Assembly: GCA_036745245.1 (NCBI GenBank)
Contig: DAIOGN010000108.1
Coordinates: 1 to 11,566, forward strand
Direction of reading: 5' to 3'
Source of the DNA: DAIOGN01 sp036745245
GTDB lineage: Bacteria; Zixibacteria; MSB-5A5; JAUVRN01
Length of the DNA stretch: 11,566 bases
Shown here: positions 5,692-11,566 of the stretch, piece by piece
How the letters are laid out: each line of letters opens with the position of its first letter
Position numbering within the stretch: the first letter of the stretch is position 1
The notes under the pieces: model-generated
The model's database searches: none
The model's input: only the letters and a program-made list of their open reading frames with translations
What the model was told of the DNA's origin: nothing
Made by a program: the position numbers and the translations under genes

Positions 5692-7966
5692 GCTGGCCAT
5701 CGCGCTGGCTGCCGTGTTCGCGGCGGTCGCCACCTACGCCTACTTCCGTGTGGGTCGCGGAGACGCTCAGGCGGCCTCTTGGGGCCGCAAGGTGTACTAC
5801 GCATTTGCGGCCTGCGTCAGCGTAGCCACGCTCTACCTGCTGTACCTGTTCATGGTACACGACTTCCGCGTGGACTACGTGTACAGCTACTCGGCCAAAG
5901 GCGACGGGTTCATCTACAACGTCGCCGGGCTGTGGGGCGGCCAGCAGGGAACGTTCCTGTTGTGGCTGTTCATGGGCAGCCAGATCGGCATCTGGCTGGT
6001 GCGGAGGGCGAACGACGAACACGCCGGGTTCTCTGAGTTCTACTTCATGTGGGTGCAGATCTTTCTCTTGGTTGTGCTGCTCGCCAAGAGCCCGTTCGCG
6101 ATGTTGCCCGGGCTGCAGGAGGGGCTGGCCCCCGCCGACGGGCGCGGTCTGAATCCACTGCTTCAGGATCCCTGGATGGCGATTCATCCGCCCGTGGTGT
6201 TTTCGGGGTTCGCCGCTGCGTCGGTGCCGTTCGCCCTCGCCCTGGGCGCGCTCACGCTGAACAAGTACAAGGGCTGGGCCGAGCGGGCGCAGCCGTGGGT
6301 GACGTTTGCTGTGGTCACGCTTGGAACGGGCCTGGTCATGGGAGGCTACTGGGCGTACGAGGTGCTGGGCTGGGGCGGCTACTGGGCGTGGGATCCGGTG
6401 GAGAACTCCATCGTCATCCCGTGGTTCATCATGCTGAGCCTGATGCACGGCCTGATCATCGAGCGCAAGGAAGGAAGCCTCCGCAAAACGAATCTCTTTC
6501 TGGCCATGCTGGCGTTCATCCTGGTGATGTACGGCACGTTTCTCACACGGTCCGGAGTGCTGGCCGACTTCTCCGTGCATTCGTTCGTGGACCTCGGCCT
6601 GAACACCTACCTCGTAGCGTTCATGCTGGGATTCCTGGGTCTGGCCCTGGGATGGCTGGCCTACCGCCAGAAGGACATCCGCGCACCCGAAGTGAACCGC
6701 AAGCTGGTGTCGCGGGAGTTCATCGTGTTCGTGGCCACGCTCCTGTTCGCGGTGACAGCGGCCCTGGTGCTTCTGGGCACCTCGTCGCCCCTGTTCACGC
6801 GCCTGTGGGGCGACCCGGCGGCCGTGAGCATCGAGTACTACAATCGCATCACGTTTCCTCTGGCCATCCTGCTCGCCCTGCTCCTGGGCACGTACCCCTA
6901 CTTCCGCTGGCGCGGGGAAGGTGTGCACGTGGGCCAGAAGGTGGCCACGGCGGCTCTCGTGGCTGTGGCGGCCACGGCGGTGGCCTGGCTGGCCGGAGTG
7001 CGCACACCGGGATATCTCTTGTTCTGCTTTGCTGCGCTGTTCGCCGCCTCCGCCAACCTCCTCTACCTGGTGATCTATTACCGCCAGAAGTGGTACCTTG
7101 CGGGCAGCTACATTTCCCATCTCGGATTCGGCGTGTTGCTTCTGGGCGTGCTCTCCTCGTCGGCTTTCAACTCGTCCGAGAAGATCGAATTGCGGCAGGG
7201 CGACGTGAGAACTGCTCTGGGCTACGACTTCAAGTACATGGGACGCACCGGAGAGGACACCGATGCAGGACGGCTCGACGTGGCCGTGCACCGTGAAGGC
7301 GAGTACTTCATGGCGCATCCCCGCTACTACTGGTCGGAGTTCAACCAGGGGTTCATGCGTAAGCCGCACATTCACCGCACGCCGCTGTTCGACGTGTACG
7401 TGGCCCCGGAAGAACATTTTGCGCCGGGTGAAAACCCCGCCGACAGATTTGCCAACAGCCTGGAACTCCTGAAAGGGCAGACGGCGAAGTACGGTGACGT
7501 GGAATACACGTTCGACGGATTCGAAGTGGGCTCTCATGCGGAAGCTTCAGGAGCCATGCGGGTGGTGGCGCTGGTGCAGGCCAAACCCTACGGCGGCGAG
7601 GTGCGGAAGCTCTCGCCTTACATGGAGATTACCGCCGACGGCGGGCGCACGCTGGGTCCGGTAACGCTGGACGACGGAACCATCATCACGCTGGGCGGCA
7701 TCCAGGCCGACGCGGGAGCCATTCTGCTCAAGTTCGACAAGCCTGGAGCGCAGGTGATGCAGGCATCGCTTCTGGTGCTGGAGGTATCCCGCAAGCCGCT
7801 CGTGGGACTGGTGTGGGCGGGATCGATCCTCACGCTTTCGGGCGCTCTCATGGCGCTCTACTTCCGCAGCCGCGTGGCGCTGGCGGTGGAGCAGCAGGGG
7901 GGGCGCCGCGGCGGCGACCCGGAGACGCCGGCGTTGGCGGAGCGGCCCGTCGAATCGGTGTCCTGA
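5678..7966 (+). CDS. ccmF: Cytochrome c heme lyase subunit CcmF
   Basis: Large polytopic membrane protein that accepts heme from CcmE and joins it to the CxxCH motif of apocytochrome c on the outer side of the membrane. The 762-aa protein has GRGLNPLLQDPWMAIHPP (155-172), the WWD domain GYWAYEVLGWGGYWAWDP (223-240), LTRSGVLADFSVHSF (289-303) and SYISHLGFGV (478-487). The four heme-related histidines of the family appear as H170, H257, H301 and H481. After the penultimate membrane region a periplasmic domain runs from about 500 to 705, followed by a last membrane segment (about 709-728). E. coli CcmF has ~647 residues, so this domain is about 100 residues longer. The start is GTG 5678, overlapping ccmE by 14 nt, with GAGG at 5668-5671 as ribosome binding site. 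No ccmG or ccmH follows. Confidence 0.95.
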   Translation: MFLGKLAIALAAVFAAVATYAYFRVGRGDAQAASWGRKVYYAFAACVSVATLYLLYLFMVHDFRVDYVYSYSAKGDGFIYNVAGLWGGQQGTFLLWLFMGSQIGIWLVRRANDEHAGFSEFYFMWVQIFLLVVLLAKSPFAMLPGLQEGLAPADGRGLNPLLQDPWMAIHPPVVFSGFAAASVPFALALGALTLNKYKGWAERAQPWVTFAVVTLGTGLVMGGYWAYEVLGWGGYWAWDPVENSIVIPWFIMLSLMHGLIIERKEGSLRKTNLFLAMLAFILVMYGTFLTRSGVLADFSVHSFVDLGLNTYLVAFMLGFLGLALGWLAYRQKDIRAPEVNRKLVSREFIVFVATLLFAVTAALVLLGTSSPLFTRLWGDPAAVSIEYYNRITFPLAILLALLLGTYPYFRWRGEGVHVGQKVATAALVAVAATAVAWLAGVRTPGYLLFCFAALFAASANLLYLVIYYRQKWYLAGSYISHLGFGVLLLGVLSSSAFNSSEKIELRQGDVRTALGYDFKYMGRTGEDTDAGRLDVAVHREGEYFMAHPRYYWSEFNQGFMRKPHIHRTPLFDVYVAPEEHFAPGENPADRFANSLELLKGQTAKYGDVEYTFDGFEVGSHAEASGAMRVVALVQAKPYGGEVRKLSPYMEITADGGRTLGPVTLDDGTIITLGGIQADAGAILLKFDKPGAQVMQASLLVLEVSRKPLVGLVWAGSILTLSGALMALYFRSRVALAVEQQGGRRGGDPETPALAERPVESVS

Positions 7967-7972
7967 TTTACC

Positions 7973-8008
7973 TCGGAGCGCACAACCCATCCGGGGAATG
8001 CGCTCCGA
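7973..8008 (+). promoter_or_regulatory. Perfect 10-bp hairpin spanning the putative truA start
   Basis: TCGGAGCGCA (7973-7982) is perfectly complementary to TGCGCTCCGA (7999-8008), with a 16-nt loop that holds CCGGGGA. The first two bases of the right arm are the T and G of the candidate truA ATG (7998-8000). In mRNA the stem would hide that start codon and place the purine-rich stretch in the loop. No T-run follows, so it does not look like an intrinsic terminator. It may control truA translation, or indicate that truA begins at GTG 8022, beyond the hairpin. Confidence 0.5.
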
Positions 8009-8813
8009 CGGATTCGCGACTGTGACCTGGCGGGTTCGTTTCACACTCGAGTATGACGGCGGCGGGTTCGCCGGCTGGCAGCTGCAACCCGGTCAGGCCA
8101 CGGTGCAGGGCGCACTGGAACAGGCGCTCTCCGTGCTGTACGGCGGCCGCAGCATTCGTGTGCACGGCGCGGGGCGAACCGACGCGGGCGTTCACGCCAC
8201 GGGACAGGTGGCGCATGCCAATCTTCCCGATCTTCGTCACCATGCCGATCGTCTCCGGCTTTCGCTGAATGCGCTGACGCCCCCGGGGCTCGTGGTGCAC
8301 GACATCGCGCCCGCGTCGCCCGAGTTCGACGCCCGGAAGAGCGCGACGGCCCGCGTCTATCGCTACCGGCTCGCGACCCGCCCCCTCGCGTACGAGCGCC
8401 AGTACGTGTGGAGCGTGCCGAAAGCCCTCTCCTTTGCGCTTTTGTCGCGGTGTGCCCAAGCGTTGCCCGGCACCCACTCCTTCGCTAGCTTCTGCGTGGC
8501 CAGATCGGCGGCTCGGGGTACGGACTGTCGGATCCTCGAGGCGCGCTGGCGACGGTCCGGCTCGGAGTGGCACTTCGACATCTGCGGCAACCGCTTCGTG
8601 CACGGGATGGTGCGCTCACTGGTGGGAACCATGGTGGCGGTGGCGGAAGGACGCATGACGGTGGAGGCGTTTGGTGACCTGCTCGCCCGCCCCTCCCGCA
8701 AGGGAGCGGCCGCACCCGCCCCGGCCCAAGGACTGACTCTCGTGCGCGTGTTCTACCCCGGGGACCCCGAGCCGCGACGGGCCCAACCACGAAAGAGGAC
8801 GAAAAGACAATGA
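7998..8813 (+). CDS. truA: tRNA pseudouridine(38-40) synthase TruA
   Basis: Cytoplasmic enzyme isomerising uridines 38-40 in the tRNA anticodon arm to pseudouridine. The 271-aa reading shows LEYDGGGFAGWQ (17-28), the catalytic loop GAGRTDAGVHATGQVAH (57-73) with D62, the ATARVYRYRL segment (117-126) with the active-site tyrosine, and the C-terminal FVHGMVRSLVGT region, all in family order. The last ~25 residues are basic (PRRAQPRKRTKRQ). The start is uncertain: ATG 7998 gives eight extra residues but lies in a strong hairpin with GGGGA directly adjacent, whereas GTG 8022 would give TWRVRFTLEYDG close to the usual distance before the YDG motif. It lies 31 nt after ccmF and its stop overlaps the tal start by 4 nt (ATGA). 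Confidence 0.95.
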   Translation: MRSDGFATVTWRVRFTLEYDGGGFAGWQLQPGQATVQGALEQALSVLYGGRSIRVHGAGRTDAGVHATGQVAHANLPDLRHHADRLRLSLNALTPPGLVVHDIAPASPEFDARKSATARVYRYRLATRPLAYERQYVWSVPKALSFALLSRCAQALPGTHSFASFCVARSAARGTDCRILEARWRRSGSEWHFDICGNRFVHGMVRSLVGTMVAVAEGRMTVEAFGDLLARPSRKGAAAPAPAQGLTLVRVFYPGDPEPRRAQPRKRTKRQ

Positions 8814-9475
8814 AGCTGTTTCTGGATACGGCCAACCTGGAAGAGATCCGCACCGCTCACCGGTGGGGCGTACTCGACGGCGTGACCACCAATCCCTCCC
8901 TCGTTTATAAGGAGGGAGCCGAGTTCAAGTCACGCGTGATTGAGATCTGCGAAATCGTGGGCGGACCCGTGTCCGCCGAAGTGACCGCCCGGGAGACCGA
9001 TGCCGCGGCGATGATCAAGCAGGGTCGCGACATCGCCACGTGGCACGAGCACGTGGTGGTGAAAATCCCCTGCTTTCCGGCCGGACTCGAAGCCACCCGG
9101 GCCCTGGCCGGGGACGGCATCCGGGTGAACATGACTCTCGTCTTCACGCCGGCGCAGGCCTTGCTCTCGGCCAAAGCGGGCGCGGCCTACGTCTCCCCGT
9201 TTTTGGGTCGGCTCGACGACATCCAGCATGTGGGCATGGACCTGCTACGCATGATCGTCACGATCTTCGGCAACTACGATCTCGAGTGCGAAGTGCTCGC
9301 GGCCAGCCTGCGACACCCGGTGCACGTGGTGGAGGCGGCCCTGGCCGGGGCGGATGTGTCCACGCTGCCGTTCTCCGTGTTGAAGCAGCTTCTGTCGCAC
9401 CCGCTCACAGACGCCGGGCAGGAGCGGTTTCTCTCCGACTGGAAGAAGCTGCAGGAGCAGCTGGCCGGCCGATGA
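8810..9475 (+). CDS. tal: Transaldolase, small TalC/FSA-type
   Basis: Cytoplasmic Schiff-base aldolase of the ~220-residue transaldolase/fructose-6-phosphate aldolase family in the non-oxidative pentose phosphate pathway. The 221-aa sequence starts MKLFLDTANLEEI, has GVTTNPSL (24-31), the Schiff-base lysine K85 in VVVKIP, and SPFLGRLDD (129-137). Two positions separate the activities in characterised members: fructose-6-phosphate aldolase has Gln59 and Tyr131, while transaldolases have Glu and Phe there. Here E57 (SAEVTA) and F131 favour transaldolase. The residues after the lysine (CFPAGLEATRAL) differ from the common MTxEGLKA. The ATG overlaps the truA stop as ATGA, with AGAGGA at 8794-8799 upstream; its own stop overlaps purB in the same way, pointing to coupled translation of truA-tal-purB. 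Confidence 0.9.
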   Translation: MKLFLDTANLEEIRTAHRWGVLDGVTTNPSLVYKEGAEFKSRVIEICEIVGGPVSAEVTARETDAAAMIKQGRDIATWHEHVVVKIPCFPAGLEATRALAGDGIRVNMTLVFTPAQALLSAKAGAAYVSPFLGRLDDIQHVGMDLLRMIVTIFGNYDLECEVLAASLRHPVHVVEAALAGADVSTLPFSVLKQLLSHPLTDAGQERFLSDWKKLQEQLAGR

Positions 9476-10773
9476 TCGCACGCTACAGCCTGCCGGACAT
9501 GGAGGCCGTCTGGAGCGACGAGACGCGCTTCCGCATCTGGCTAGACATCGAACTCCACGCCGCCGAGGCGCTCGCGTCCCGCAAGGTGATCCCCCGCGCG
9601 GCCGTGACGGCGCTCAAGAAAAAGGCCGACTTCGATGTGAAACGCATCGAGGAGATCGAAGCCGAGGTGCAGCACGACGTCATCGCCTTCCTCACGGCGG
9701 TCGCCGAGAAAGTGGGCGAACCCGCGCGCTATCTTCACTACGGCCTGACCTCCTCCGATGTGCTCGACACGGCGCTCTCGGTGCAGATTCAACGGGCGGG
9801 TGCACTCCTCACCGCGAAGCTCGAGACCCTCCTGCGGCTCGTGGGACGCCGCGCCTGGGACTGGGTGGACGTGCCCATTCTGGGTCGCACGCACGGAGTG
9901 TTCGCAGAACCCATGTCGCTGGGGCACAAGTTCGCCATCTGGTACGCCCAGCTGGGTCGCGACCGGGAGCGCCTGGAAGCGGCCCTCAAACGCACGGCCG
10001 TGGGCAAGGTGTCGGGCGCGGTGGGAAACTTCGCACACGTCGAGCCCTACGTGGAGGCGTACGTGTGCAGGAAACTGGGGCTCGTGCCTGCCGCCGCGTC
10101 CAACCAGGTGGTGCAGCGCGACCGTCACGCCGAGTTGCTGTCGGCTTTGGCCATCTGCGGCGGCACACTCGAACGCATCGCGCTCGAAGTGAGGCTTCTG
10201 CAGCGCAGCGAGGTGCGTGAAATGGCCGAGGGGTTCTCGGCGCGGCAGAAGGGTTCGTCCGCCATGCCGCACAAGCGGAATCCGATCCTCTGCGAGAGAC
10301 TGTGCGGGATGGCGAGGCTCTTGCGCGGGTACGCCGGCACCGGCCTGGAGAACATCGCGCTGTGGCACGAACGCGACATCTCGCATTCGTCGGTGGAGCG
10401 CGTCGTATTTCCTGACGCCACCATGGTGCTCTACTACATGCTGGTGCAGTCGGTCAAACTCATCGAACGGCTCGAGGTGGACACCGAACGCATGGCCGCC
10501 AACATCCAGGCGGGCGGAGGCGTGGTGTTCAGCCAGCGCGTGCTGCTGGCTCTCGCCGGCTCGGGTCTGGCGCGCGAAGACGCCTACCGGATCGTACAGG
10601 GTCACGCGCACACGGCCTGGAACCGGGGCGGATCCTTCCGGGAGCGTCTCAGCCGCGATCCATTGGTGAAGAAGCACCTGACGCGCCCGGCGCTCGACGC
10701 CTGTTTCGACCTGCATCCATACATGCGTCACGCGCGCACCATCCTGCGTCGTACCGTTCCGAAGGGACGGTGA
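9472..10773 (+). CDS. purB: Adenylosuccinate lyase
   Basis: Cytoplasmic fumarate-releasing lyase acting twice in purine synthesis: SAICAR to AICAR and adenylosuccinate to AMP. The 433-aa protein starts MIARYSLPDMEAVWSDE, typical of the family. It has EVQHDVIAF (65-73), HYGLTSSDVLDTA (89-101), LGRTHGVFAEP (138-148) with catalytic H141, the superfamily signature KGSSAMPHKRNP (260-271) with catalytic serine in the flexible loop, and WHERDISHSSVER (298-310). All key residues are present and the length is normal. The open frame extends far upstream of ATG 9472 inside tal, but only this ATG fits the family N-terminus, and it overlaps the tal stop by 4 nt (ATGA). psd follows after one base. Confidence 0.97.
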   Translation: MIARYSLPDMEAVWSDETRFRIWLDIELHAAEALASRKVIPRAAVTALKKKADFDVKRIEEIEAEVQHDVIAFLTAVAEKVGEPARYLHYGLTSSDVLDTALSVQIQRAGALLTAKLETLLRLVGRRAWDWVDVPILGRTHGVFAEPMSLGHKFAIWYAQLGRDRERLEAALKRTAVGKVSGAVGNFAHVEPYVEAYVCRKLGLVPAAASNQVVQRDRHAELLSALAICGGTLERIALEVRLLQRSEVREMAEGFSARQKGSSAMPHKRNPILCERLCGMARLLRGYAGTGLENIALWHERDISHSSVERVVFPDATMVLYYMLVQSVKLIERLEVDTERMAANIQAGGGVVFSQRVLLALAGSGLAREDAYRIVQGHAHTAWNRGGSFRERLSRDPLVKKHLTRPALDACFDLHPYMRHARTILRRTVPKGR

Positions 10774-10774
10774 C

Positions 10775-11401
10775 GTGGCACGCCCCGGCTATCTCCGCCT
10801 CGCGCTTCTGGCGCTCGTGGCCGCTCTCGCGTGGTGGTGGTTGCCAGGCGGCCTTGGGGTCGCCGTGGGCGGGTTGTTTACGCTGCTGTTCGTTTTTGTC
10901 CTTCAATTCTACCGTGATCCGCACCGCACGCCTCCGGAGGGATTGCCGGAGAGCGCGGTGGTCTCACCGGCCGATGGCCGGGTGGTGGACGTACGACGTG
11001 CCGACGGAGAGCTGCACATCAGCATCTTTCTTTCACCGTTCGACGTTCATGTCAACCGCGCTCCGGTGTCGGGCCGCGTGCTGGAGCTTGTGCACACGCC
11101 GGGCCGGTTCCTGCCGGCGTACGATGCGCGCGCGTCGGTGGAAAACGAACGCGTACGCCTCACGATGGACGTTCCCCGGCTGGGTCGCATCACCTGCGTG
11201 CAGGTGGCCGGACTTGTGGCGCGGCGGATCGAGAACTGGATCGACGTGGGCCAGACGCTTTCGCGCGGCGAACGCTACGGCATGATTCACTTCGGCTCCA
11301 GGGTGGACCTCACCCTGCCCTCCGGGCTGTCGGCCCGCGTCCAACGGGGCGACCGCGTGAAAGCCGGCGTGTCTGTGCTGGCGGGACCGGACGCTGGCTA
11401 A
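10775..11401 (+). CDS. psd: Phosphatidylserine decarboxylase, short (PSD-A-like) form
   Basis: Inner-membrane-associated, pyruvoyl-dependent enzyme that decarboxylates phosphatidylserine to phosphatidylethanolamine. The 208-aa proenzyme has one or two N-terminal hydrophobic segments (about 7-45), then FYRDPHRTPP (45-54), SPADGRV (64-70) with D67, FDVHVNRAPVSG (89-100) with H92, and the self-cleavage site MIHFGSRVDLTLPSG (170-184). Cleavage between G174 and S175 is expected to produce the pyruvoyl group at S175. The GS core is followed by R rather than the T of the LGST motif in longer enzymes, as in the short-form family. The start is GTG 10775, one base after purB, with AAGGGA at 10762-10767 as ribosome binding site. 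The next gene is pssA, which makes its substrate. Confidence 0.95.
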   Translation: MARPGYLRLALLALVAALAWWWLPGGLGVAVGGLFTLLFVFVLQFYRDPHRTPPEGLPESAVVSPADGRVVDVRRADGELHISIFLSPFDVHVNRAPVSGRVLELVHTPGRFLPAYDARASVENERVRLTMDVPRLGRITCVQVAGLVARRIENWIDVGQTLSRGERYGMIHFGSRVDLTLPSGLSARVQRGDRVKAGVSVLAGPDAG

Positions 11402-11411
11402 TCTCCGAGGG

Positions 11412-11566
11412 GTGTTCCCGGGGGCCTTCACGGCCGGCAATCTCCTGTGCGGCTTCCTGGCCCTGGTGGCGTGCATTCACGGCAATTCCATTCAGGCCTG
11501 CTGGCTCGTGGTGCTGGCGGCGTTCCTCGACGGACTCGACGGGTTCGTGGCCAAGGTGGACAAGGG
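11412..11566 (+). CDS. pssA: CDP-diacylglycerol-serine O-phosphatidyltransferase, 3'-truncated by window end
   Basis: Membrane enzyme joining serine to CDP-diacylglycerol to make phosphatidylserine, the Psd substrate. Only the first 51 codons are inside the window. They show FPGAFTAGNLLCGFLALVA (2-20), the usual PssA opening with a hydrophobic first segment, and the beginning of the CDP-alcohol phosphatidyltransferase motif, DGLDGFVAK (40-48), where the family pattern is D-x2-D-G-x2-A-R. Lysine 48 stands in place of the arginine. The frame is open back to a TGA at 11358; GTG 11412 is the only canonical start in that stretch, although it lacks a well-spaced ribosome binding site (GAGG is directly adjacent), and a CTG at 11394 cannot be excluded. 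It lies 10 nt after psd, so the two form a phosphatidylethanolamine synthesis pair. Confidence 0.85.
   Translation, partial: MFPGAFTAGNLLCGFLALVACIHGNSIQACWLVVLAAFLDGLDGFVAKVDK

Noticed and set aside
5618..7537. Minus-strand open frame of 639 codons opposite ccmF
   Set aside because: It is antisense to a confidently identified gene, is very rich in His, Arg, Gln and Gly without family motifs, and is typical of stop-poor antisense frames in GC-rich DNA.
9040..9471. N-terminal extension of purB inside tal
   Set aside because: The frame is open by chance; the translated extension is Arg/Gly/Pro-rich and unlike any lyase, while ATG 9472 gives the family N-terminus and an ATGA overlap.
9541..10731. 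Minus-strand open frame of 396 codons opposite purB
   Set aside because: purB is certain on the plus strand; the antisense product has no recognisable motif and biased Arg/His/Gly composition.

Overview
The window is a compact, GC-rich, almost entirely plus-strand block of housekeeping genes from a Gram-negative (diderm) bacterium. Evidence for a diderm is the CcmABCDEF-type cytochrome c maturation set together with phosphatidylserine decarboxylase and phosphatidylserine synthase. The gene order and the divergent Ccm proteins do not look like Proteobacteria such as E. coli; a Gemmatimonadota-like or other deep non-proteobacterial lineage would fit, but this is an impression from gene order and not a proven assignment. 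No mobile element, CRISPR array, tRNA or rRNA was seen.

Layout. (1) 2-3025, isoprenoid and membrane-protein handling: dxr (5' end outside the window or start unclear), rseP (interrupted by a frameshift and probable short deletion near 1480-1497) and lepB, packed with 1-5 nt spacing or overlap. (2) 3038-7966, cytochrome c maturation: ccmA and ccmB (29-nt overlap), a 143-nt structured intergenic stretch with a possible promoter, then ccmC, a tiny ccmD of 36 codons, ccmE and ccmF, which abut or overlap. CcmE carries a CPSKY (C-x3-Y) motif where the classical protein has its heme-binding histidine, and no ccmG or ccmH is present, as expected for the variant called System I*. (3) 7998-11401, core metabolism: truA (tRNA pseudouridine synthase), a small transaldolase of the TalC/FSA family, purB and psd; truA-tal and tal-purB overlap by 4 nt (ATGA), suggesting translational coupling. 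(4) 11412-end: the 5' part of pssA, whose product feeds Psd.

How they work together. CcmAB is the ABC component, CcmC loads heme onto CcmE, CcmD helps release holo-CcmE, and CcmF takes heme from CcmE to attach it to apocytochromes. PssA and Psd are successive steps from CDP-diacylglycerol to phosphatidylethanolamine. RseP and LepB are both membrane proteases acting on envelope proteins. The other genes (dxr, truA, tal, purB) are ordinary core metabolism sharing the transcription units.

I found no clearly undescribed system. The points most worth a second look are the broken rseP, the C-x3-Y CcmE lineage with a CcmF whose periplasmic domain looks enlarged, the folded ccmB-ccmC intergenic region, and a perfect 10-bp hairpin across the putative truA start.
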